Part shown: piece by piece, positions 57,128 through 64,000 of the stretch
Layout of the letters: every line of letters starts with the position of its first letter
How positions within the stretch are numbered: the stretch's first letter is position 1
Notes under the pieces: model-generated
Database searches by the model: none
The model's input: only the letters and a program-made list of their open reading frames with translations
Told to the model about the DNA's origin: nothing
Origin: Anaerovibrio sp. RM50
Lineage (GTDB): Bacteria > Bacillota > Negativicutes > Selenomonadales > Selenomonadaceae
Length of the DNA: 64,000 nucleotides
Direction of reading: 5' to 3'
NCBI RefSeq assembly: GCF_000622005.1
Contig: NZ_JHWV01000005.1
Location: 62,001-126,000, forward strand
Position numbers and translations under genes: made by a program

Positions 57128-59824
57128 TCAGTCATCGGTAAACGGGCTCTTGGTACTGTTGCGGGAGCTGTTCAGGGCTGCACTGAGCCCGGGGATGCTG
57201 TTGATCTTGTCAGCCAGCTTCTCCCTGTCCCGCTTGGCGGCCTCTGTCAATGGGGAGGTAAATGAACCTGCTGTTGGGGATACCGGCATTCCGCTGGCAT
57301 CAAGGGCTGGCTTGGCGGGAGCGTCAGATGCCTTGTTCATTGAACCGCTGGTTATGAAAGAGCCATTATTGGAGTCTATATCGGAAATAATAACCTCCAG
57401 AGTATCACCGTTCTTAATAGGATCGGTGAAATTCACAGGCTGCTTATTTACCAGAAGAGTAAAGGTCTTTCTGGAGGAAGCGGCAGGAGGCTGGAACCCA
57501 ACGGCCAGCAGTGCATCGCTGATGGTGGTAGTGGCCCTGAGGGACTTCATATACCGCACCTCGGCCCCGTCATCAATAATGGTGCCGGTGCTGGCAGGAT
57601 GCCCGTTAACCTCCAGAGAAACGGTGGCAGAAGGAATCTTGTGCTCCTGTCCCTCATAGTAGATAACCAAGGTTGCATCCAGCTCGGAAACGTTCAGCAC
57701 GTTCCCCAGCTTTGGCTCCTCGGATTCGATGTATTCAATGTAATCATTTTCATGGACCTCTGTGGAGAGGGTGGCAGGATTATCATTCAGCAAAATTGTA
57801 GGGGATACGGTGAACTGGGCTTCCTTGCCATTAAGAGTATATTTAATCTTGCGCCCCATAGGCGGCATGTTAAGGGAGTTCAGCACCTCACCCAAAAGAC
57901 GGGTATCATTGCTTGTGACAACATCCCCGTCCCTCAAGATTTGTCCTGGCTCTGCTGGCTGCCCGTTAATGGTGAACTGGGCAGCAATATTGCGCTCCTC
58001 CCCGTTGATATAAACGGTGTAGGAAGGCGGAATTTCTAGAACATCGTTAATGGTTACCTCTGGCTGAGTGCCATCCTGGCCCGGGATAATCTCAATGCGA
58101 CAGTTTTCCGTCACCACAGTATCAAGGGTGGCAGGGCGTCCGTCAAGATTCAGCTGGGCCATGGTGCCCATGGTGCCAGGAATAAATTTGTTTTCCCCGT
58201 TTATGGTGAGCATAACCCCAAGTCCTGGGCGTCCGTTCATTTTTTTCAGCTGAATACCCGCATTTAAGAGGGCATCAGAAACGGTGAGCTCACGGAAATT
58301 AAAGAGGCTGTACTCGTCGTCATTGACAAAAATTCTGAGGAAGTGGAGTGATGTAAGGGCGGCAACCTTCAGAATACCCAATGGGGTAACTGCATCAGGA
58401 AGCCTCAGCTCCTCCGGAATTTCCACTATGCCATCAATCTTCTCAGGGTGGCGAACAGCCACACGGCCAGGGGCCAGACCCAAAACCTCACCTACATAAT
58501 CCGCAAGATGAGGAGTCAGGGCACCGCCGCCTACAAGAATAACCGCCTGAGGCTGATCACTGCCATTAAGCTCTATAATCTGCTTGGAAATGGCCTCAGC
58601 CAGGCTCCTGATATTTGGCAAAACGGGCTCCAGCACGTCCTTGGCAGTAAGGTCATATTCAGCCCCCAGAATATCTGTGAAATGAACGTCCTTGCCATGG
58701 GCGGCCTCACGCTTCAAGTTTTCAGCCACATTAAAGTCCAAAAGGAACCGCTGGGAAATGGCCTCCGTAATTTCGTCGCCGGCCTGTGGTACCATGCCGT
58801 AGGCAATAACGGAGCCGTTTTTTGTAATGGCCACGTCGGAGGTGCCTGCCCCAATATCCACCAGCACCAGATTCAGATGGCGCATGGTAGGAGGAATCAG
58901 CACGTTGATAGCGGCAATCGGCTCCAGCGTAAGGGCCCGCATATCCAGCTTTGTGGCCTGGAGAGCGGAGTGCATGGAGTCAATAACCTGTCTTGGCAGG
59001 AAGGTGGCGATAACAGTGGCATTGGCCACACGGCCTCTCTGCCCCACCAGAGTCTTCAGCTGAATACCGTCCAAAGTATATTTTATAGTGCTGTAGCCAA
59101 CACAGTAATATTTGGTTGGATCATCAATGGTCTTGGAGGCTGCCAGCTTGGCCTGGGCAGCCTGAACCCCTGCAAAATCAAGGGATCGTTCCTGCTCCGG
59201 GGTAATAATGCCGTTTACTTCCATATCTGCGTCGGCAGTCATGGTGTAAAGGGCACGGCCCGCAGCTGCCACGGCGGCACTCTTAAGGGCACCGGTTCTT
59301 TTCACCAACGCCTTTTTCACATTGTCTATTATAGCTGCCACCTGGGGAACGTCGTGAATCTGGCCGTCCAGCATGGCACGGGTTTTATGCTCCTGACGCT
59401 CAGTGGCTACGATTTTAAGGCCGTTGGCCTCCTTTTCTGCCACAATACCAATAACGCTTCTGGTACCGATATCAAGGGCAAAGATGCGCTCCTTCCGTTC
59501 CTTCCTCGGCTCGGCGGCTTTCTTTTTGGCAACACGCTTTTTGGCGGCCTTGCCCCTGGCTTTTCTGGTCTTTTTGGCGGTGTCGCCGGAATCAGTATCA
59601 TCCATGTCAGCTGTATCTTCATCATCGTAAGATTCCACGGCTGGGGAAATAAATTCGATTTTCTCAGCTGCCTTAATGGTTTCATTTTCCACCATGGACT
59701 CAGCAGGTTCTGCAGCTTTGGCCGCTGCGGATTTCCTTGTGCCCCTTGCTGATCTGGTGGTTACTTTAGTTTCTGCAATCTCTGTAGTGTCCTTGGTAGT
59801 CGCTTTTGTAACGGATTTTGCCAT
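57128..59824 (-). CDS. FtsA-family actin-like protein with basic tail and beta-grasp-like repeats
   Basis: 898 residues, about twice the length of FtsA. Residues 1-110 are disordered: first Thr/Ala/Glu-rich, then very basic (KKTRKARGKAAKKRVAKKK), histone-H1-like. Residues about 112-470 form an FtsA/PilM actin fold with IFALDIGTRSVIGIVAE (phosphate 1), DIGAGTSDVAI (phosphate 2) and VILVGGGALTPHLADYV (adenosine motif). Residues about 495-830 hold about five similar beta-rich units, each with a core such as TINGQPAEPGQILRDGD, LEVNGHPASTGTIIDDGA or LLVNKQPVNFTDPIKNGDTL, resembling ThiS/beta-grasp folds. The C-terminal 60 residues are Ser/Pro-rich. Related long FtsA-like proteins occur in Clostridia; a role in division or envelope assembly is inferred. 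Confidence 0.8.
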   Translation of the reverse strand: MAKSVTKATTKDTTEIAETKVTTRSARGTRKSAAAKAAEPAESMVENETIKAAEKIEFISPAVESYDDEDTADMDDTDSGDTAKKTRKARGKAAKKRVAKKKAAEPRKERKERIFALDIGTRSVIGIVAEKEANGLKIVATERQEHKTRAMLDGQIHDVPQVAAIIDNVKKALVKRTGALKSAAVAAAGRALYTMTADADMEVNGIITPEQERSLDFAGVQAAQAKLAASKTIDDPTKYYCVGYSTIKYTLDGIQLKTLVGQRGRVANATVIATFLPRQVIDSMHSALQATKLDMRALTLEPIAAINVLIPPTMRHLNLVLVDIGAGTSDVAITKNGSVIAYGMVPQAGDEITEAISQRFLLDFNVAENLKREAAHGKDVHFTDILGAEYDLTAKDVLEPVLPNIRSLAEAISKQIIELNGSDQPQAVILVGGGALTPHLADYVGEVLGLAPGRVAVRHPEKIDGIVEIPEELRLPDAVTPLGILKVAALTSLHFLRIFVNDDEYSLFNFRELTVSDALLNAGIQLKKMNGRPGLGVMLTINGENKFIPGTMGTMAQLNLDGRPATLDTVVTENCRIEIIPGQDGTQPEVTINDVLEIPPSYTVYINGEERNIAAQFTINGQPAEPGQILRDGDVVTSNDTRLLGEVLNSLNMPPMGRKIKYTLNGKEAQFTVSPTILLNDNPATLSTEVHENDYIEYIESEEPKLGNVLNVSELDATLVIYYEGQEHKIPSATVSLEVNGHPASTGTIIDDGAEVRYMKSLRATTTISDALLAVGFQPPAASSRKTFTLLVNKQPVNFTDPIKNGDTLEVIISDIDSNNGSFITSGSMNKASDAPAKPALDASGMPVSPTAGSFTSPLTEAAKRDREKLADKINSIPGLSAALNSSRNSTKSPFTDD

Positions 59825-60035
59825 TGTAATGTCCTCATTAATTCAAAATTTAAACCCGATAAAAAAGGTTTATCCAAATATTTCGCGAATAAAACATTAG
59901 ATTCCTTTTTTTGCTACGAAATCATTGTGAATAAATTTTTTATCTTGCGTTGAATTTGCAAAACATAACTATATTATATATGATTTTTAATAGTGAATAA
60001 AGTCACTATACAGTGATGGAGGCCTTAGTTTTAAA

Positions 60036-61355
60036 ATGACAGATGCAATCGACACCGAAAACAACGGTGAAATGATTTCGGGAAGTGACTATAAGCGCAT
60101 GGTTTTGGGCGCCTATGGTGAGTTCCTCAACGAATTTGAAAATATAAATGCCGTGAAGGAAGATTCTGCTTTTTTTTACTCCGGCAATCCGGGCTCTGAT
60201 GTGCTCAGAACCATGGGGGCGGCGGTGATTCCCCTCACGGAGGCGGTAAATGAAAGTATCGGTGGCCTGGCCAGGCGCGTTGCTGACGCGTCTGTTTTGG
60301 GTGCCCGGGGAAATGCAGGGGTTATTGTATCCCAGATTTTGCGGGGTATTGCCAAGGGGCTCATAGGCAAGTACACTGCCACCTCCCAGGAATTTGGCAA
60401 GGCCTTCCAGTATGGTATCCTCTACGCCCAGAAGGCTGTGCCCGAGGAAAAGAACCGCCCGATAATTGTGGCCTCCAAGGTGGTGGCCAAGGGTGCCCAC
60501 GATGCAGTAAAATCCGGAAAGCATATCAGCGATATTCTGCTGGCAGCCATCAAGGCCAGCAGTGAAAATAAATCCAGTCACAAGGACTGCGGTGAGCAGA
60601 TTCTTCAGGTGTTTTTGGAGGGGTGTCTGAAGGGGCTTCAGGGGGATCTGAATTTGCCACCCATTGATGTGGGGAAGAAAATGTACGAGGCCCGTGGTAT
60701 TGTAAGTCCATTCAGCGACAAGGCCCGTCCGTACTGTGTCAGCTTTTTGGTGGCCAATCCCAAGCTGTCAGTGCCCATCATTGAAAAGGAGCTGCAGGAA
60801 ATCGGCAATTTTGTAGTGGTGGAGCGCCGCTTCAAGGCCATATTTATCCACGTTCATTCCGAGCATCCCGGCACCATTCTGGAACGGGCAGTAGCCTGGG
60901 GCCATGTGGGGGAGATTCACATTAACATAATGGCGGAGCCTCACGCCATGGCCATGGTGCAGCAGGCCTGCATTATGCCACAGGCCCTTCTGACGGTGGC
61001 GGAAAATGAGGAGTGGGCCCAGAAGCTGCAGGAGGCTGGGGCCATGGTAATTATTGATGGCAGCGATCCATCGGGACCTTCTGTGGAGGAAATTGTCAAC
61101 GCGGCCCACAGCGATATAGCCAACAAATACATCCTTTTGACGGATTCAGAGCACCTGCGCCTTGTAATGCACCAGGTGAAGCGGATTATGGGTGACAGGG
61201 TCAGCGTGGTGGTGGCCAACAACCATGAGGAGCAGATTTATGCCGTACGGGCCTTTTTCCCGGAGCTTTCCATGGATGAAAATGTGGCCCAGATGAAGGA
61301 AGCAATCCGCCGTATGTCACAGGACAGCCGGCAGGGCAGTGATAAAGAGCAATAG
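60036..61355 (+). CDS. FakA/DhaL-like protein with altered kinase site
   Basis: 439 residues with the fatty-acid kinase FakA layout: a DhaL domain (about 10-200), a middle domain, and a C-terminal DegV-unrelated domain (about 310-410). The segment ADASVLGARGNAGVIVSQIL matches FakA (MGARGNSGVILSQI). The nucleotide/metal loop that should read PDGDTGTNM is instead FYSGNPGSDVL, so the three metal-binding aspartates are largely lost. Kinase activity is therefore doubtful. Start: the ATG at 60036 follows GGAGG at somewhat long spacing. It is divergent from the FtsA-like gene and no FakB gene is in the window. Confidence 0.75.
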   Translation: MTDAIDTENNGEMISGSDYKRMVLGAYGEFLNEFENINAVKEDSAFFYSGNPGSDVLRTMGAAVIPLTEAVNESIGGLARRVADASVLGARGNAGVIVSQILRGIAKGLIGKYTATSQEFGKAFQYGILYAQKAVPEEKNRPIIVASKVVAKGAHDAVKSGKHISDILLAAIKASSENKSSHKDCGEQILQVFLEGCLKGLQGDLNLPPIDVGKKMYEARGIVSPFSDKARPYCVSFLVANPKLSVPIIEKELQEIGNFVVVERRFKAIFIHVHSEHPGTILERAVAWGHVGEIHINIMAEPHAMAMVQQACIMPQALLTVAENEEWAQKLQEAGAMVIIDGSDPSGPSVEEIVNAAHSDIANKYILLTDSEHLRLVMHQVKRIMGDRVSVVVANNHEEQIYAVRAFFPELSMDENVAQMKEAIRRMSQDSRQGSDKEQ

Positions 61356-61371
61356 CGGATTTTAACCAAAG

Positions 61372-61613
61372 AAAAAACAAGAAAGGAGCTGCTACCGAAG
61401 TAACAGCTCCTCGAAAGCGGGGTCCGCATATGCCGTAGTCCAACAGGCTAAACCTGTAAGTTAAAGTGGGTATCCTAAGTAACAGGTTCTGCTATTCGTT
61501 CGGAGACGATCCAGCATCTGCTGCACAAAATCAGATTCCCTTATGAAAAAGAGTCGGTTAGACGATGAATGGATGCTACGGTCAAAGAAGATTATCCCTC
61601 TTTAGCTGTATAA
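61372..61613 (-). ncRNA. Candidate structured RNA, about 235 nt, minus strand
   Basis: A terminator with stem AGGAGCTG.TAC/GTA.CAGCTCCT and a cTTCGg loop (61384-61411), followed by TTTCTTGTTTTTT, is oriented to stop minus-strand transcription, yet no minus-strand gene lies upstream of it. About 200 nt before it, TTGTTA and TATTAT are spaced by 17 bp. In between, CCGTAG(CA)TCC near the 5' end pairs with GGACTACGG near the 3' end, enclosing ATTC.TCG/CGA.GAAT, CAGCA/TGCTG, AACCTGT/ACAGGTT and ACAGG/CCTGT. No open frame fits. No tmRNA, SRP or RNase P motif was recognised; 6S RNA or an undescribed RNA remains possible. Confidence 0.6.
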
Positions 61614-61793
61614 TACCATAGGTTTTGGGGAATAACAAGACTTGACAAAATGGCCAAAAGGTGGGTAATATTAAAGAATAGTGTGGTAAAAATTATATTT
61701 ACTATATACAATATATTATAGAAAAAATGTACTTTTCTATATGAAGGAAAATTACCAACAGAAGCTGAAATTTAGGAAGGAAGATATAGACAG

Positions 61794-62402
61794 ATGAGTA
61801 ACCAGCAGCTGATGCGTGCCATATTGATTGAACCAGGCAAAGACCCGTCTATTATCAGACTTCCGGCAGCTCACGGACCCCATGATGAGGCCATAAAGGA
61901 TACTCTGGAGGGCAACTACGGCGCTGTGGAATTTTTCCAGATTCAGCCGGGGATTTCCCTGTTTATTCTGGTAAATGATTTGGCAGCAGCCTTGGGCATG
62001 AAGCCAAACCGCCGTTTTCCGGGGGCTGACAGCGACCAGATAATCTGGGGCAAGGCTATTTTCATTGCGGCCTACAATGGTGATGATGAAACCAAGGAGG
62101 GGACCCTGGACATGTCCGAGGAAACCTGCCTTATGTTCATTGAGCAGATTAAGCTGAACTTCCCAATGTGCGATGGCACTGAGGAGCCACGTCCTGAGGA
62201 TACTCTTTATTACGATGAGGACGAGGAGGGCAATCCTGCACCTTATCGCTGGATTGAGATTTCCAGGCCTTCCGATTTGCCAAATCCACTTGAGGCAGGC
62301 AGGGTGAAATTTTATCGCATGCCGGCCCAGGAGGTAATGGAGATTAATGACCGCTATTTCAAGAAGGTGGCGGTATATACCTCCGGCTCAAAGCTGAATT
62401 AA
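61794..62402 (+). CDS. DUF3846-like protein
   Basis: 202 residues. The N-terminal 110 residues resemble DUF3846: MRAILIEPGKDPSIIRL, GNYGAVEFFQIQPGISLFIL, NRRFPGADSDQIIWGKAIFI and TLDMSEETCLMFIEQI. The C-terminal part (PYRWIEISRPSDLPNPLEAG) is unassigned. DUF3846 proteins are common in phages, plasmids and conjugative elements but their function is unknown. AGGAAGGA precedes the ATG. The next gene, 83 bp downstream, is also unknown and on the same strand. Confidence 0.7.
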   Translation: MSNQQLMRAILIEPGKDPSIIRLPAAHGPHDEAIKDTLEGNYGAVEFFQIQPGISLFILVNDLAAALGMKPNRRFPGADSDQIIWGKAIFIAAYNGDDETKEGTLDMSEETCLMFIEQIKLNFPMCDGTEEPRPEDTLYYDEDEEGNPAPYRWIEISRPSDLPNPLEAGRVKFYRMPAQEVMEINDRYFKKVAVYTSGSKLN

Positions 62403-62485
62403 TACTGGCGAAATTTGACTTTTGTAGTATAATATTAACGTCTATATGAGCAGTTAATTTTGAATATATTTTAAGGAGACATAAA

Positions 62486-62806
62486 ATGGAAGATAAGATA
62501 TATAGCGTAGCTGTAAGCTGCCGCGGTGTTAACGGCTGGGTTGAGTACGATACCGAGGCCAAGACTGTAAAGGTATTTTTGGACGATGAAAAGGCTGTGG
62601 CTGATGCTGAGAAGTTCCTCAGCGAAAAGCATGTGATTAAGGTGCCTCACGAGTCCTTGCTGGACTTCACCGAGGAGACCTTCGATCCATTGGCTGATGT
62701 AAAGAGCTTCCAGACCGTCCTCACCAGACTGTGGGAGAACACTGAGGTTCACGTTGACTGGAGCCGACCTGTGGAGTACGTAAAGGCCCACCCAACATTG
62801 GATTAA
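62486..62806 (+). CDS. Small acidic protein of unknown function
   Basis: 106 residues, acidic, no signal peptide or membrane segment. It begins KIYSVAVSCRGVNGWVEYD, has a helix FLDDEKAVADAEKFLSEKHV and ends with WSRPVEYVKAHPTLD. I do not recognise the family. AAGGAGAC precedes the ATG, the codon use matches the neighbours, and a terminator follows, so it is a real gene. It may be co-transcribed with the DUF3846-like gene. Confidence 0.72.
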   Translation: MEDKIYSVAVSCRGVNGWVEYDTEAKTVKVFLDDEKAVADAEKFLSEKHVIKVPHESLLDFTEETFDPLADVKSFQTVLTRLWENTEVHVDWSRPVEYVKAHPTLD

Positions 62807-62821
62807 TTTAATAGTGAATAT

Positions 62822-62866
62822 AAAAGGCTGATGAAGGAGTAAATCTTTTTCATCAGCCTTTTTGTA
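62822..62866. terminator. Bidirectional terminator
   Basis: AAAGGCTGATGAA pairs with TTCATCAGCCTTT, flanked by A and T runs. It serves the small protein gene (plus) and the convergent protease-like gene (minus). Confidence 0.88.
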
Positions 62867-62891
62867 ATTTCAAAAATATTCAGTGTGAAAC

Positions 62892-64000
62892 TTACATATC
62901 TAAATTAAATTTTTCAAAGGTATTATCAAGGAATCTATCCCACTCAACATAGCCAGGATATTTATGTTCATTTTTTCTGAACTCCTTATTATGGTATAGA
63001 TTATCACGATGCAACAGCTCATGATAGATTATGAATTTTACCACCTCTCTTGGAACACTTGGAGAATTTAGCAGTGAATTTATGAATATCCTGCCCCCGC
63101 TGTGATAAACTCCAAAATACCCACGACAAGGTTTTGGTGTCCATTCCACAAATTCAATCCCACTGTAGCTTCCGCCAAACATTTCATCTACTTCTTCCAT
63201 ATAAAGCTGCTGGATATTATAGACTGGCTCCATCTTGTACGGAATCTCCTCCATCGGTAACAGTTCGATTTTCCTGTTTGGCTTTATCCCTTCAAAGAGT
63301 GCCTTCATACAGTCCATAACCTTTGCCATATAATCCGAGAAAGTGCCGTGTACCGAATCAATAAGCTCCTGATTTTCTTCATAATGCTTTTTGAGGTGAT
63401 TTGGAATATCCGCTGGAATTATATTGTTCTCCACTATATTCTCTGCCATTGCCATCGGGTCAAATTTGTCAACATCAGCAAACTCATGATATTCAGGAAT
63501 AGTTTTGCTATGCAGCCAGTGGCGGACAAAGATATCAATATCCCTCAACTTCGGTGGGAAGTCATTATTTGTAAAATAAGCATTTAAAAGAATTTGGCAG
63601 GTTTTATTGAATATGCCCGTTTTCCATGAGTTAAGGAAATTACCCAGGCTGGCAAATTTATACTGGGATAAATACTCCAAAAATTCATTGCCGCTCCCCA
63701 GCTCATAAAGCATTGCCGCATAAGTTTCCGTCAACTGAGTTGAAGTTGCCATGGTACAGAGTTCTTGCCATGCATTCTTCCCTTCCTCCAGTTCGGAATG
63801 GGTTATGTGTTCATACACCCGCTTTGCCACTTCCGGATAATTTTTAAATACCATATCCTCGATAACTACCCTGTACTTCTTGGCAAAGTTCTTTGTAGGC
63901 TCCGACGATATGCCTTCCACATATACGGCCAGCCGCTCTTTTTCCTTTACAGGCGCCGTCGGACGATTTTCCAAAGGAGTCTTGTAATGGTATACAATCT
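62892..64000 (-). CDS. SprT-like zinc metallopeptidase (5' end outside window)
   Basis: At least 369 residues; the frame is open to the right edge, so the N-terminus is missing. A TTG at 63974 has no ribosome site, and the true start is probably outside. The C-terminal 110 residues contain FIIYHELLHRDNLYHNKEFR, an HExxH-type zinc motif (HELLH) followed by a further His, as in SprT/M48-like peptidases. The long N-terminal part is helical and acidic without known motifs. Substrates cannot be inferred. More AT-rich than its neighbours. Confidence 0.72.
   Translation of the reverse strand, partial: IVYHYKTPLENRPTAPVKEKERLAVYVEGISSEPTKNFAKKYRVVIEDMVFKNYPEVAKRVYEHITHSELEEGKNAWQELCTMATSTQLTETYAAMLYELGSGNEFLEYLSQYKFASLGNFLNSWKTGIFNKTCQILLNAYFTNNDFPPKLRDIDIFVRHWLHSKTIPEYHEFADVDKFDPMAMAENIVENNIIPADIPNHLKKHYEENQELIDSVHGTFSDYMAKVMDCMKALFEGIKPNRKIELLPMEEIPYKMEPVYNIQQLYMEEVDEMFGGSYSGIEFVEWTPKPCRGYFGVYHSGGRIFINSLLNSPSVPREVVKFIIYHELLHRDNLYHNKEFRKNEHKYPGYVEWDRFLDNTFEKFNLDM

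Noticed and set aside
61380-61620. tmRNA or RNase P RNA
   Set aside because: There is no tRNA-like end with CCA and no tag reading frame for tmRNA, and it is too short and lacks the conserved P4 sequences for RNase P.

Overview
The window looks like a chromosomal segment of a diderm Firmicute, most likely of the Negativicutes (Selenomonas/Anaerovibrio/Megamonas type). Gene order and content are Firmicute: rpsF-ssb-rpsR, yybS-gdpP-rplI-lon-dnaB, a class III ribonucleotide reductase, HPr/EI with the Ser46 region, a GdpP-type c-di-AMP phosphodiesterase and an LTA-synthase-like enzyme. There are also outer-membrane traits: a Tad secretin, and the 3' end of an autotransporter-type beta-barrel ending in Phe. 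The lineage is inferred from content only; no 16S gene is present.

Layout. 1-7.9 kb: Tad (Flp) pilus locus on the minus strand (cpaB, cpaC, two cpaE-type ATPases, tadB, flp, tadE, cpaF cut by the window edge) with a divergent prepilin peptidase. 7.9-16 kb: cysK, then the minus-strand operon yybS-gdpP-rplI-lon-dnaB. 16-25.3 kb: phosphomannomutase/phosphoglucomutase, purB, purA, a two-gene SUF-like minimal Fe-S system (SmsC/SmsB), a Bcr/CflA efflux pump and a glucosaminidase-TPR lipoprotein. 25.3-29.8 kb: thioesterase, HAD phosphatase, Tat-exported metallophosphoesterase, a candidate small RNA and an alanine/glycine:cation symporter with an attenuator-like leader. 29.8-35.7 kb: an accessory patch with tandem hairpins, repeats, an ORF6N gene abutting an autotransporter remnant, metY, and two Glu/Pro-rich proteins. 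36-47 kb: HPr-EI, ung, tRNA-Gln, rpsF-ssb-rpsR, a ClC channel, a DeoR regulator, an LTA synthase-like protein, a PflX-like radical SAM protein and a soluble PocR chemotaxis-type sensor. 47-57 kb: NlpC/P60 hydrolase with a DnaA-box cluster upstream, threonine dehydratase, the nrd operon, deoB, mscS, a stand-alone RAM protein and tRNA-Gly. 57-64 kb: an FtsA-family protein, a FakA/DhaL-like protein, a candidate minus-strand structured RNA, a DUF3846-type protein, a small unknown and a zinc-protease-like gene cut by the edge.

The most interesting signals are: (1) a class III ribonucleotide reductase whose glycyl-radical tail is encoded by a separate 94-codon gene between nrdD and nrdG; (2) a family of 144-bp double-hairpin repeats with TATAACG/CGTTATA ends, five full copies plus a diverged copy whose hairpin has changed on both arms; (3) two or three unassigned structured RNA candidates with promoter and terminator signals; (4) four DnaA boxes in 80 bp near 48.3 kb; (5) an FtsA-family protein with a basic tail and a series of beta-grasp-like repeats; (6) a FakA-like protein that has lost its metal-binding aspartates. 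No CRISPR array, rRNA operon, intact transposase or prophage was seen.
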